Assembly (NCBI GenBank): GCA_964630925.1
Contig: CAZVZK010000077.1
Span: 1-49,838, forward strand
Direction of reading: 5' to 3'
DNA length: 49,838 nucleotides
Source of the DNA: RGDT01 sp964630925
GTDB taxonomy: Bacteria > Planctomycetota > Planctomycetia > Gemmatales > Gemmataceae
The notes under the pieces were generated by a model that was not told the DNA's origin, ran no database searches, and was given only the letters and a program-made list of their open reading frames with translations. The position numbers were made by a program, and so were the translations under genes. Shown here piece by piece: positions 1-7,436 of the stretch. How positions within the stretch are numbered: position 1 is the stretch's first letter; every line of letters starts with the position of its first letter.

Positions 1-97
1 CCTGGTAAGTGATGCCGGCGGCCGTGGCGAAGACGGCGGGCACCTCGCGGGCCTCGAGGTTTTCGAGCGACAGACGCCTGGCGGTGCGGCTCGACAT
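1..97 (-). CDS. N-terminus of a planctomycete extracellular protein (partial)
   Basis: Only the first 32 codons are in the window; the gene continues past base 1. The visible protein begins MSSRTARRLSLENLEAREVP and then AVFATAAGIT. The arginine pair followed by L-x-L-E-x-L-E-x-R is the N-terminal motif found on many very large secreted or surface proteins of planctomycetes (Planc_extracel-type N-terminus), so the product is probably exported. The ATG at 97 is preceded by GGAG on the minus strand (107-110), a fair ribosome binding site. The rest of the protein, and so its function, cannot be seen. Confidence 0.7.
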   Translation of the reverse strand, partial: MSSRTARRLSLENLEAREVPAVFATAAGITYQ

Positions 98-108
98 GGC
101 GGTAAGCT

Positions 109-132
109 CCCCGCCCCCGCCTCGGGGCGGGG
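109..132. repeat. GC-rich hairpin upstream of the extracellular protein gene
   Basis: A perfect 9-base inverted repeat (CCCCGCCCC, 109-117, against GGGGCGGGG, 124-132) with a 6-base loop. It lies just upstream of the minus-strand start at 97, so it would be in that gene's leader or promoter. There is no T run, so a terminator role is doubtful. The stretch 134-249 holds nothing else that I can recognise. Confidence 0.4.
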
Positions 133-249
133 GATGCCCCATGCACAACCTTCTCTCTGTTCGGGGTATCCGGGGAAGGCACCCCGTTCCGAAAAGAAAA
201 ACGGGAAAAAGGTAGAGGGCGGACACAAGGCGGGAGCAGGGGCCGGTGG

Positions 250-645
250 TCAGGGCTTCGGCGAGGGCGGGGTGGGCTGCCGCAGGTGTTTCTGGATCTC
301 CTCGTGGGCGGCCTTGAGGAGCGGGTCGAACGTCCCACACCTCGCCTGGAGGTAGACAGCGCCGCACAGGATGGCGACGGCGAGGAGGCCCACGAGGCCG
401 ACGGAGCCGCCCTTCTCGTCCTCGTCCTTGTCGGGGACGACCTCGCCCACGTCGGGCAGTTTGGGGGCCCGGCCGGGGAAGACGAGGCCGAGGACGAGCA
501 GCACGCCGCCGGCGATCAGGCAATACTGGCCGGCGTCGGGGTGCGCCATCTGGAGCAGTTTGACGAGTTTGAGCTGAAGGCCGACGTGCGGCAGGAGGTA
601 CGACAGGCCGCCGATGAGCAGGAGCAGGGTGCCGAGTGCCGCCAT
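250..645 (-). CDS. Small membrane protein, unknown function
   Basis: A 131-residue protein with three hydrophobic stretches (about residues 3-20, 41-57 and 82-99). An acidic, lysine-containing linker lies between the second and third (around residues 64-79, PDKDEDEK), and the tail is proline-rich. I do not recognise the family. The ATG at 645 is chosen because the open frame upstream runs through the palindromic repeat at 746-836, which is not coding. No operon partner is visible: the next gene is divergent. It is probably a three-pass inner-membrane protein, but nothing in the sequence indicates a role. Confidence 0.55.
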   Translation of the reverse strand: MAALGTLLLLIGGLSYLLPHVGLQLKLVKLLQMAHPDAGQYCLIAGGVLLVLGLVFPGRAPKLPDVGEVVPDKDEDEKGGSVGLVGLLAVAILCGAVYLQARCGTFDPLLKAAHEEIQKHLRQPTPPSPKP

Positions 646-745
646 GATGATCGTCTCCGTCCGTCGGGTGGATGGTGTCACTTCACCCCCCCAGGGACCG
701 GTCCGGCGGCGACTCCCCAATCCGCGTCCGGATTTTCCTGCTGTC

Positions 746-836
746 GTAGAGCACGCTTCCAGCGTGCTCCGCATCGCCCCTGGATGGGCGCGATGTCTGC
801 GGAGGGCGGAGAGAGCACGCTGGAAGCGTGCTCTAC
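746..836. repeat. Nested palindromic element, copy 1
   Basis: Two 24-base arms (746-769 and 813-836) are perfect reverse complements of each other. Each arm is itself a palindrome (GAGCACGCT-TCC-AGCGTGCTC). The 43-base centre also contains an imperfect dyad (GCATCGCCC against GGGCGCGATG). The whole can fold as one long hairpin or as two small ones. It sits between divergent genes. A related element with GTAGAGCA arms lies at 2769-2868, so this looks like an interspersed REP- or MITE-like repeat rather than a site private to one gene. Confidence 0.8.
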
Positions 837-922
837 GTTCAGCAGACCCCACCCGATGACGGTCCGGCTGTTTCGGCGGTGTGGCGGGACGTAGAACGGG
901 GGAGGCACAGGGAGGGCGAACG

Positions 923-1567
923 ATGTTCGTGGCGGTGATGGCGTGTGTTCTCGGGGTGGCGCCGGTGCCGTCCGTGGGGTGGCTGGGGGACGTGCCCTAC
1001 CGGCCAAGGGAGGGCGATCTCGTCTTCTACGACGACAGGAAGGCGGGGTGGACGGCGTTGTTCGCCCTGGCGGGGAGCGGGCCGCCGCTGCACATGGGCG
1101 TCGTGGTGCGCCGCTCCGACGGGCGGCTGGCGGTGCTGGAGGCCGGGCCGGATGACTCGCTGTGGGTGGCGTCCCTTCGCGTGGGGTGGCGTCTGACGCA
1201 ATTCCACCGCGACTTCGGCGGCGGGGTGATGATACGCCGCTGCCGGCGGGCGCTGACGGCGCGGGAGTCGCTCGCCCTGGCGCACTTCGCGGCGGCGCAG
1301 GAGGGGAAGCCGTACGCGGTGCTGCGCCTGCTGGCGCAAGGGACGCCGTTCCGGGCGCGCGGGCCGTGGCCCCTGGCCGAGGCGCGGACGTACCGGGACC
1401 GGTACTCGTGGATCTGCTCGGAGCTCGCGGCCGCGGCGGCGAGCGTGGCGGGCCTGATCGACGGGGAGGCGGTGCCGGCGAACACGGTGTATCCGCGCGA
1501 CCTCGTCGAGGACGGGCGGTTCGACCTCAGTGGGGCGTACCTTCGGGCGGAGGCATGGCGGCCGTAG
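923..1567 (+). CDS. YiiX-like permuted NlpC/P60 cysteine peptidase family protein
   Basis: A 214-residue protein with a hydrophobic N-terminus (MFVAVMACVLGVAP) that reads as a signal peptide, so it probably acts outside the cytoplasm. It carries the hallmarks of the circularly permuted papain-like fold: GDLVFYDD near residue 30, then the catalytic-type histidine in PLHMGVVV, and late in the protein YSWICSEL with the candidate catalytic cysteine followed by Glu. Members of this family are amidases or peptidases whose substrates are mostly unknown; cell-wall or lipid targets are guesses. The ATG at 923 has GGGAGGG a few bases upstream and begins the signal peptide; an in-frame start at 881 would put 14 hydrophilic residues ahead of it. 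Its last 41 bases overlap the convergent hydroxylase gene. Confidence 0.7.
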   Translation: MFVAVMACVLGVAPVPSVGWLGDVPYRPREGDLVFYDDRKAGWTALFALAGSGPPLHMGVVVRRSDGRLAVLEAGPDDSLWVASLRVGWRLTQFHRDFGGGVMIRRCRRALTARESLALAHFAAAQEGKPYAVLRLLAQGTPFRARGPWPLAEARTYRDRYSWICSELAAAAASVAGLIDGEAVPANTVYPRDLVEDGRFDLSGAYLRAEAWRP

Positions 1568-2690
1568 GCGGCGGCGGCTCCTTCTTCGACGGGAGGAAGG
1601 GGTAGGCGAGCTGGCCGAGGTAGCTGTCCGGAACGTCGTTGTTGTGGACGCCGTACTGCGCGGGCCAGCGGCCCGGCGGGAGGTGGAACGTGCCGAAGAG
1701 CATGTCGATGAAGGGGAAGTGGACGGCGAAGTTCTTGTCGATGGCCTCCTTCTCGCAGCCGTGGTGCCAGTGGTGGAAGCGCGGGCCGGCGATGACGTAG
1801 CCGAGCCAGCCGAGGTCGAGGTTCAGGTTGGCGTGGATGAAGACGGACTGCACGGCGACGAACACGATGTAGGCGTACATGGGCGGGTCGGCGAAGCCGA
1901 GGAGGAAGGACGGCAGGTAGATCAGGCTGCGGGTGATGGCGAGGTCCACGACGTGGAGGCGGTTGCCGGCCATCCAGTCCATGACCTCGGCGGAGTGGTG
2001 GACGGCGTGGAATTTCCACAGCCAGGACACCTCGTGGAAGGTGCGGTGGACCCAGTACTGGACCAGGTCGGCGATGAGCATGATCTCGAGGAACTGCAGC
2101 CAGTAGGGCTGAGACTTGACGGCGGCCTGGAGACCGGGGATGACGGCCCACCAGAAGAGGGCGACGGCGGGCTTGAGGGTGAGGAAGACGGTGATCTGCA
2201 CCATCAGGGCGGCGACGAAGAAGTAGGTGAGGTCCACGCCCCAGCCCTTGCGGAAGACGCCGCCGTGGTCGAGGCGTCCGAACATCTTCTCGAGGGGGAT
2301 GAAGACGGCGGAGAAGACGATCAGGTTGAGCAGGCCGTAGTCGAGGCCGAGGTAATGGTCGTCCTTGAGGTCGCCCTCGATCTGGACGCGCGACCCGCCG
2401 AGGAGGGCGGCGATGAGGACGATGGCCATGCCGATGAGGCCGAGGGCCTTGTTCTGGCGGAGGACGAAGCTGGCGAGGCCGAAGAGGAAGCCGGCGACGA
2501 GGATGACGTGCAGCAGGGCGCGGATGAACGGGAGGTTGTAGGCCTCGCGCGCCTGCGGCATGGTGAGGTACGAGGGGAAGTGGAAGCACAGGACGGCGAA
2601 CAGCCCGACGGAGGCGAGGGCGACGGACAGGGTGCCGCTGACCCACCCGGTGCCGACGGCGCGCGGGGGCACGGGAGGCGAATCGCTCAT
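1527..2690 (-). CDS. Sterol desaturase / fatty acid hydroxylase family protein
   Basis: A 387-residue integral membrane protein with several hydrophobic segments and the histidine clusters that bind the di-iron centre of this superfamily: HRTFH, then HAVHH 9 residues later, and near the C-terminus HHWHH. A further HFPFIDMLFGTFHLP stretch is typical of the tail. Such enzymes use O2 to hydroxylate or desaturate lipid substrates; which lipid cannot be told here. Sterol synthesis is known in some Gemmata relatives, but the family also includes carotenoid and fatty-acid hydroxylases. The ATG at 2690 is chosen because the upstream frame runs into a palindromic repeat. No strong Shine-Dalgarno is seen. 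The 3' end overlaps the neighbouring convergent gene by 41 bases. Confidence 0.85.
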   Translation of the reverse strand: MSDSPPVPPRAVGTGWVSGTLSVALASVGLFAVLCFHFPSYLTMPQAREAYNLPFIRALLHVILVAGFLFGLASFVLRQNKALGLIGMAIVLIAALLGGSRVQIEGDLKDDHYLGLDYGLLNLIVFSAVFIPLEKMFGRLDHGGVFRKGWGVDLTYFFVAALMVQITVFLTLKPAVALFWWAVIPGLQAAVKSQPYWLQFLEIMLIADLVQYWVHRTFHEVSWLWKFHAVHHSAEVMDWMAGNRLHVVDLAITRSLIYLPSFLLGFADPPMYAYIVFVAVQSVFIHANLNLDLGWLGYVIAGPRFHHWHHGCEKEAIDKNFAVHFPFIDMLFGTFHLPPGRWPAQYGVHNNDVPDSYLGQLAYPFLPSKKEPPPPTAAMPPPEGTPH

Positions 2691-2768
2691 GGGGGACTTC
2701 CGGAAGCGTGGGGGGATGGGCGGACGTTCCTCGTAGAGTACGCGGCGGCGGTGTCGCGGCAACGGGCG

Positions 2769-2868
2769 CTTGGCGTAGAGCAGGTATCCATCCTGCGTGC
2801 TCCTCACGGTGGGCCGGGCGTGCCCCCCGGCCAGGAGCAAGCACGCAGGATGCGTGCTCTACGCCAAG
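2769..2868. repeat. Nested palindromic element, copy 2
   Basis: The outer arms CTTGGCGTAGAGCA (2769-2782) and TGCTCTACGCCAAG (2855-2868) are perfect complements. Inside them lie CATCCTGCGTGCT and AGCACGCAGGATGCG-type arms, and a GC-rich centre (GGGCCGGG against CCCCCGGCC). The TAGAGCA...TGCTCTA ends and the GTGCT/AGCAC core match the element at 746-836. It lies between the hydroxylase start and the feo promoter and ends 16 bases before the promoter's -35 box, so it could insulate the two divergent units. Confidence 0.75.
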
Positions 2869-2884
2869 ACGGCCGTTCGGCCCC

Positions 2885-2913
2885 TTGACTCTCCCGAGAT
2901 CCACGTGTAGACT
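2885..2913 (+). promoter_or_regulatory. Promoter of the feo operon
   Basis: TTGACT (2885-2890), a 17-base spacer and TAGACT (2908-2913) form a good sigma-70-type promoter. Transcription would begin near 2920, giving a leader of about 55 bases before feoA. The -10 box and start region are overlapped by a dyad resembling a Fur box. Confidence 0.65.
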
Positions 2914-2927
2914 GAGATTCAGTCTCA
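2909..2927. promoter_or_regulatory. Fur-like operator over the feo -10 region
   Basis: The 15-mer TGAGATTCAGTCTCA (2913-2927) is symmetric at its ends and matches 10 of 14 defined positions of the 7-1-7 Fur consensus TGATAATNATTATCA. A second, overlapping perfect dyad AGACTGA-GAT-TCAGTCT runs 2909-2925. Its position over the -10 box and start point fits iron-dependent repression. The regulator gene is not in the window, so assignment to Fur rather than another metal sensor (DtxR/MntR type) is inference. Confidence 0.5.
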
Positions 2928-2974
2928 CCAAGCCTCCCTCCCGCCGGTGCCCTCCCGTGACCTCCGATCCTCTG

Positions 2975-3193
2975 ATGCCTCTGGACTGTCTCCGCGCCGG
3001 GGAGTGGGGCGAGATCCTGGACGTGGAGGGCGAGGCCGTCTGGGTCGCTCGGCTCGGCGAGATGGGCCTGCGTGCCGGCGCCCGCGTGCAGATGCTCCGC
3101 GGCGGCTGCCCCTGTCTCGTCGCCATCGGCGGCGGGCGTGTCTCCATCCGCTGCGACTCCGTGCAGATCCTCGTCCGGCCCGTTCCCACCTGA
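2975..3193 (+). CDS. feoA: FeoA-like ferrous iron transport protein (first copy)
   Basis: A 72-residue SH3-like FeoA domain. The recognisable core is residues 24-41 (RLGEMGLRAGARVQML), followed by the strand-rich end VSIRCDSVQILV. FeoA is a small cytoplasmic partner of the FeoB ferrous iron transporter. It is the first gene of the operon, 7 bases before a second FeoA. The ATG at 2975 is used; a GTG six codons earlier (2957) is also possible. The ATG begins MPLDCL, which aligns with the usual FeoA start. It differs clearly from the second copy, so the pair is not a recent duplication. Confidence 0.85.
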   Translation: MPLDCLRAGEWGEILDVEGEAVWVARLGEMGLRAGARVQMLRGGCPCLVAIGGGRVSIRCDSVQILVRPVPT

Positions 3194-3200
3194 GGCCGAC

Positions 3201-3434
3201 GTGCCGACCACACTCGACAAGGTGCCCATCGGTCAACGCGCCCGCGTGCTGAGCGTGCGCGGCGGGGGGGCTGTCGTGCAGCGCCTCATGGAGATGGGCG
3301 TTCTGGAGGGCGACGTGATCGAGGTCCTGGCCGTGGCGCCCCTCGGCGACCCGATGGAATTGCGCGTCGGGGATTACCGTCTCAGCATCCGCCGGGCCGA
3401 GGCGGCGCTCGTCGAGGCGGAGATTGTGGCATGA
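3201..3434 (+). CDS. feoA: FeoA-like ferrous iron transport protein (second copy)
   Basis: A 77-residue FeoA-domain protein. The family core is VVQRLMEMGVLEGDVIEVL (about residues 25-43), with LRVGDYRLSIRRAEA at the end. I chose the GTG at 3201 because it directly precedes the domain, has GAGG upstream at 3192-3195, and the frame before it overlaps the first feoA. The last four bases overlap the feoB start (ATGA), so translation of FeoB is probably coupled to it. Two FeoA proteins ahead of one FeoB is a known arrangement; they may form a hetero-complex with FeoB at the membrane. Confidence 0.87.
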   Translation: MPTTLDKVPIGQRARVLSVRGGGAVVQRLMEMGVLEGDVIEVLAVAPLGDPMELRVGDYRLSIRRAEAALVEAEIVA

Positions 3435-5725
3435 CACAGGCGAGACGGGCCGCGCTGCTCGGCAACCCCAACACCGGCAAGACCACATTGTTCAACGCCC
3501 TCACGGGGCTGAATCACCGCGTCGGCAACTACCCCGGCGTCACGGTGGAGTCCAAGTCGGGGACGATGGCGTGCGGCGACGTGCCGTGGACGCTGATCGA
3601 CCTGCCGGGGACGTACAGCCTGGCGCCGCGCAGCCCCGACGAGATGGTGGCGGTCGATGTCGTGCTGGGGCGGATGAAGGGGGAGCCGCGGCCCGACGTG
3701 CTGGTGTGCATCGCGGACGCGTCGAACCTCGACCGCAACCTGTACCTGATGACGCAGGCGCTGGAGCTGGGGCTGCCGGTGGTGGTGGCCCTCAACATGC
3801 TCGACCTGGCCGAGGGCCAGGGCCTGAAGATCGACGTGCCGCTCCTGGGCGAGAAGCTCGGCGTGCCGGTGGTGCCGATCCAGGCCAACACCGGCAAGGG
3901 GCTGGAGGCGCTGCGCTCGGCCATCGCGGCGGCGGCGGGGGCGGCCGCGCCGGTGAAGAGGCCGACGTTCCCGCAGGCGTTCGAGGACGAGGTGGCCGGG
4001 CTGCGTGATAAGGCGCCCGAGGCGCCGGAGTTCCTGCTGCGGCGGCTGCTGCTCGACGTGGGCGGGTACACCGAGCAGGCGGTGCCAGGCCTGCCGGTGG
4101 CCGAGGCTCGGCAGCGGCTGGCGCTGGCGAATTGCTCGGTGCCGGCGGTGGAGGCGCGGACGCGGTACGGGTGGATACGCGAGGCCACGTCGGCGGCGGT
4201 GGGGCGGCCCGAGGTGCGGCCCGGCTCGTGGACGGACACGCTCGATGCCGTCCTGACGCACCGGGTTTGGGGGACGCTGATCTTCCTGGCGGTGATGCTG
4301 GTGCTGTTCCTGTCGATCTTCAAGGCGGCCAAGCCGCTGATGGACATCATCAACATGGGCAAGGACGGCCTGGCCGGGCTGGTGCGGGCGACGCTGCCGG
4401 CGGGGCCGCTGACGGACCTGCTGCGCGACGGGGTCATCGGCGGGGTGGGGGCGGTGGTGGTGTTCCTGCCGCAGATCCTGATCCTGTTCGCCATCCTGGC
4501 GTTCCTGGAGGACTGCGGGTACATGGCGCGGGCGGCGTTTTTGATGGACCGGCTGATGTCGCGGTGCGGGCTGAGCGGCAAGTCGTTCATCCCGATGCTG
4601 TCGTCGCTGGCGTGCGCCGTGCCGGGGATCATGGCGACGCGGGTGATCGAGAACCCGCGTGACCGGCTGGTGACGATGCTGGTGGCGCCGCTGATGAGCT
4701 GCTCGGCGCGGCTGCCGGTCTACACGCTGATGATCGGGGCGTTCTTCACGACGGGGTACTCGTGGTGGGTGCCGGGCGTGGTGCTGTTCGCCATGTACTC
4801 CATCGGGCTGGTGGCGGCGCCGCTGGTGGCCCTGGCGCTGAAAGGGACGATCCTGCCGGGCGAGGCGCCGGTGTTCGTGCTGGAGCTGCCGGCGTACAAG
4901 TGGCCGACGTTCACGGGCGTGATGTTGCGTGTGTGGGAGGCGGCGTATGAGTTCCTGGCGCGGGCGGGGACGATGATCCTGGCGGCGATGGTGGTCGTGT
5001 GGGCGCTGCTGTACTTCCCGACGGCGGGGTACCCGGAGGCGATCGCGAAGCAGGAGGCGTTGTTCCCGGAGGAGCGCGAGAAGGCGAAGGACCTCAAGGA
5101 GAAGCTCACGCCGTTCGAGAAGGAGGCCACGGAGATGGCGCTGGAGCTGAAGGCGAACCCGCCCGACGAGCCGCGGCTGAAGGGGGAGCTGGAAGCGCTG
5201 ATGGAGAAGATGAGCCCGCTGAAGAAGGAGCTGGACGAGCTGAACGAGAAGCTCGACCCGGTGGATGACGAGATCAACCGGCTGACGATGGAGTGGAAGC
5301 GGCAGAGTATCCTGGGGCGGGTGGGGCTGTTCATCGAGCCGGCGGTGAGGCCGCTGGGGTGGGACTGGCGGCTGGGGGTGGCGGCGATGGCGAGCTTCCC
5401 GGCGCGCGAGGTGGTGGTGGGGACGCTGGGCATCCTGTACCGGCAGGGGAAGGTGGAGAGCGACGCGGTGCTGAATGCGTCGTGGAAGGACCTGTCGGAG
5501 AAGGGCCTGGGGGCGGAGATGCGCAAGGAGGGGCTGTCGCCGCCGGCGGCGGTTTCGCTGATGGTGTTCTTCGCGCTGTGCGCCCAGTGCGTCTCGACGC
5601 TGGCGGTGATCCGCCGCGAGACGGGGTCGTGGGCGTGGCCGGCGTTCACGTTCGTGTACATGACGGTGCTGGCGTACGTGGCGGCGTTCGTGGTGTATCA
5701 GGTGGGGTCGCGGCTGGTGGGGTGA
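3431..5725 (+). CDS. feoB: Ferrous iron transporter FeoB
   Basis: A 764-residue FeoB that imports Fe(II) across the inner membrane. The N-terminal G domain shows G1 GNPNTGKT (11-18), the G2 Thr in GVTVE (about 38), G3 DLPG (57-60) and G4 NMLD (122-125). The membrane part follows with two gate-like segments, including LEDCGYMARAAFLMDR and LSCSARLPVYTLM-like stretches. Unusual is a highly charged insert at about residues 537-624, predicted as a long helix or coiled coil rich in Glu, Lys and Leu, just before SILGRVGLFIEPAV; typical FeoB has only a short loop there. It overlaps the second feoA by 4 bases and is followed 3 bases later by a Cys-rich peptide gene. Confidence 0.96.
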   Translation: MTQARRAALLGNPNTGKTTLFNALTGLNHRVGNYPGVTVESKSGTMACGDVPWTLIDLPGTYSLAPRSPDEMVAVDVVLGRMKGEPRPDVLVCIADASNLDRNLYLMTQALELGLPVVVALNMLDLAEGQGLKIDVPLLGEKLGVPVVPIQANTGKGLEALRSAIAAAAGAAAPVKRPTFPQAFEDEVAGLRDKAPEAPEFLLRRLLLDVGGYTEQAVPGLPVAEARQRLALANCSVPAVEARTRYGWIREATSAAVGRPEVRPGSWTDTLDAVLTHRVWGTLIFLAVMLVLFLSIFKAAKPLMDIINMGKDGLAGLVRATLPAGPLTDLLRDGVIGGVGAVVVFLPQILILFAILAFLEDCGYMARAAFLMDRLMSRCGLSGKSFIPMLSSLACAVPGIMATRVIENPRDRLVTMLVAPLMSCSARLPVYTLMIGAFFTTGYSWWVPGVVLFAMYSIGLVAAPLVALALKGTILPGEAPVFVLELPAYKWPTFTGVMLRVWEAAYEFLARAGTMILAAMVVVWALLYFPTAGYPEAIAKQEALFPEEREKAKDLKEKLTPFEKEATEMALELKANPPDEPRLKGELEALMEKMSPLKKELDELNEKLDPVDDEINRLTMEWKRQSILGRVGLFIEPAVRPLGWDWRLGVAAMASFPAREVVVGTLGILYRQGKVESDAVLNASWKDLSEKGLGAEMRKEGLSPPAAVSLMVFFALCAQCVSTLAVIRRETGSWAWPAFTFVYMTVLAYVAAFVVYQVGSRLVG

Positions 5726-5728
5726 GGG

Positions 5729-5896
5729 ATGCAGACGGCGCTGGTGCTGTTGGCGGTGGCGGCGTCGGCGGCGTACCTCGTGCGCGGGCTGATGAAGTCG
5801 CTTTCGGGCCAGTGCGGCGGGTGCGGGGGGGCGAAGAAGCCGGCGGGGGGGACGCTGATCCCGGTGTCGGAGCTGACGGCGCGGGTGCGGCGGTGA
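5729..5896 (+). CDS. FeoB-associated Cys-rich membrane peptide
   Basis: A 55-residue peptide starting 3 bases after the feoB stop. It has one N-terminal membrane helix (about residues 3-20) followed by CGGCGGAKKPAGG, the short Cys-rich cytoplasmic or periplasmic tail typical of the FeoB_associated family. It takes the position of FeoC in other bacteria, and its role in Fe(II) transport is thought to be accessory. GTGAGGG just upstream of the ATG supports the start. It is too short for many gene callers. Assignment rests on position plus the CxxC motif. Confidence 0.75.
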   Translation: MQTALVLLAVAASAAYLVRGLMKSLSGQCGGCGGAKKPAGGTLIPVSELTARVRR

Positions 5897-5944
5897 GGGG
5901 TCCCAGGGCTCCGCGAAGCCGCCACCCTCACCCCTCTGTGAGCG

Positions 5945-5959
5945 GGGGGCGAGACCCCC
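5945..5959. terminator. Hairpin between convergent feo operon and kinase gene
   Basis: GGGGG (5945-5949), a 5-base loop and CCCCC (5955-5959) in the 80-base gap between two convergent units. It is short and lacks a T run, so a terminator role is only suggested by its place. Confidence 0.35.
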
Positions 5960-5976
5960 GTCCTCGTCCGTCGGGC

Positions 5977-7302
5977 CTACCGTAGCAGCAGCATCATCAC
6001 CACGCCCCCGAGCGTGCCGATGGCCGCCGCGAGGGCGCCGCCCAGGATGAGCAGACGCATGGACATCACCGGCCCGCGCGTCGGCGGCGCCGGCGTCTTC
6101 GGCGACAGCCGCGCCGTGTCGTCCTTCTGGCCCGTGATCGTGTCGCGTGTGGCCTGCACCTCCAGGGGCCGCGACCCCGAGGACGGCGACACCGGGGGCA
6201 ACGCCCCGCGGCTGCCCAGCGTGAACTCCGCCAGCGAGTGTTTCGACGGCGTGATGTCCAGCGGCTGGCCCTGCGGGCACGCCCACGCCTCCAGCTCGCG
6301 TGCCACGTCGTTGCACGTCGCCGGCCTGTCGTCCGGCTTCTTCGCCAGCATGCGTGCCACCAGGGACGCCAGCGCCGCCGGCACCTCGGGACGCACCCTC
6401 TCGATGGGCTCCGGCGCCAGCGTCTGGTGCCACAGCAGTTTCTGCCCGATGCTCCCCTCGTGGAAGGGCGGCTTGCCGGCGAGCAGGGCGTACAGCGTCG
6501 CGCCCAGGGCGTACACGTCGGCCCGGTGATCGACCTCGTGCAGGCTGATCGCCTGCTCCGGCGCCAGGTAGTCCGCCGTCCCCATCACCATCTTGCTGTT
6601 GAACTGCCGCGTCAGAGACGACTCGCCCTCCGCCTCGTACCGCGCCAGCCCCAGGTCCAGCACCTTGACCAGTCCGGAGGCGTCCACCAGCAGGTTCGCC
6701 GGCTTCACGTCGCGGTGGACGAGGCCGGCGTCGTGGGCGTGCTGCAGGCCGATGGCCGCCTGACGGATGTACTCGCACGACGCCGCGATCGGCAGCGCCC
6801 CGCGCCTGGTGATGAGCTGCTGGAGGCTGGGCCCCTCGACGTACTCCATGATGATGGCGTGGACGCGGGCCTCGTCCTTGAAGTCGTAGACGTGGACCAC
6901 GTTGGGGTGGTCGAGCAGCGCCGCCGCCTGCGCCTCGCGCTTGAACCGCTCGCGGATGGCCGGGTCGGCGGCCAGGGTCGTCGGCAGGATCTTGATCGCC
7001 ACGCGCCGCTTCATCACCTGATGCTCGGCGAGGTACACCGTCCCGGTGCCGCCCGTGCCGATGCGCTCGATGATGCGGTACGCCCCCAGCGTGAACCCCT
7101 TGGTCTTGCCCAGGAGGAACTGCTCGGCCTGGAAGACCGTGAGCAGCCCGGCGCGGATGAGCTGGGCGGCCAGCTTCTTCGGCTCCGAGGCGGGCGGCTG
7201 GCTGCGCGGCCTGGCGAGGAACTCGTCCACGCGCCGCGTGTCCACCTGCTTGCTCTTGCGGAGCACTTCCAGGAAGTCGGTCGTGGTCGTCGGGGCCGGC
7301 AT
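5977..7302 (-). CDS. Hanks-type Ser/Thr protein kinase with C-terminal membrane anchor
   Basis: A 441-residue kinase. Before the catalytic domain, residues 1-70 hold a helical segment (AAQLIRAGLLTVFQAEQFLLGK) seen ahead of many planctomycete kinases. The kinase shows the glycine loop GTGGTGTV (82-89), VAIK with Lys104, HRDVKPAN (196-203), DLG in place of DFG (216-218) and APEQ (247-250). All key residues are present, so it should be active. A linker follows, and a single membrane helix ends the protein (about 416-440), leaving almost nothing outside: an unusual tail-anchored kinase with no sensor domain. The ATG at 7302 has GGGGAAGAGGA upstream. Targets are unknown; the neighbouring genes give no clue. 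Confidence 0.93.
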   Translation of the reverse strand: MPAPTTTTDFLEVLRKSKQVDTRRVDEFLARPRSQPPASEPKKLAAQLIRAGLLTVFQAEQFLLGKTKGFTLGAYRIIERIGTGGTGTVYLAEHQVMKRRVAIKILPTTLAADPAIRERFKREAQAAALLDHPNVVHVYDFKDEARVHAIIMEYVEGPSLQQLITRRGALPIAASCEYIRQAAIGLQHAHDAGLVHRDVKPANLLVDASGLVKVLDLGLARYEAEGESSLTRQFNSKMVMGTADYLAPEQAISLHEVDHRADVYALGATLYALLAGKPPFHEGSIGQKLLWHQTLAPEPIERVRPEVPAALASLVARMLAKKPDDRPATCNDVARELEAWACPQGQPLDITPSKHSLAEFTLGSRGALPPVSPSSGSRPLEVQATRDTITGQKDDTARLSPKTPAPPTRGPVMSMRLLILGGALAAAIGTLGGVVMMLLLR

Positions 7303-7436
7303 CGCGTCCTCTTCCCCGGTCGAGCGGGCCGGAATTGGGCATGCTCTAGCCTAGGTCACATTCCCCCCGCGTGCCGAGCCGGGCCGGCGTTTCCGCCCGG
7401 ATTTTCACACGGGATCGGAAGGATTCCTGCGACGCC

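Noticed and set aside
1027..3213. Long minus-strand frame covering the peptidase, hydroxylase and feoA regions
   Set aside because: It passes through palindromic repeats and is out of frame with the recognised genes.
3374..7342. A 1322-codon open frame on the minus strand opposite feoB
   Set aside because: It is antisense to a clear FeoB gene, rich in Arg, His and Pro, and has no domain. Such frames are common in GC-rich DNA.
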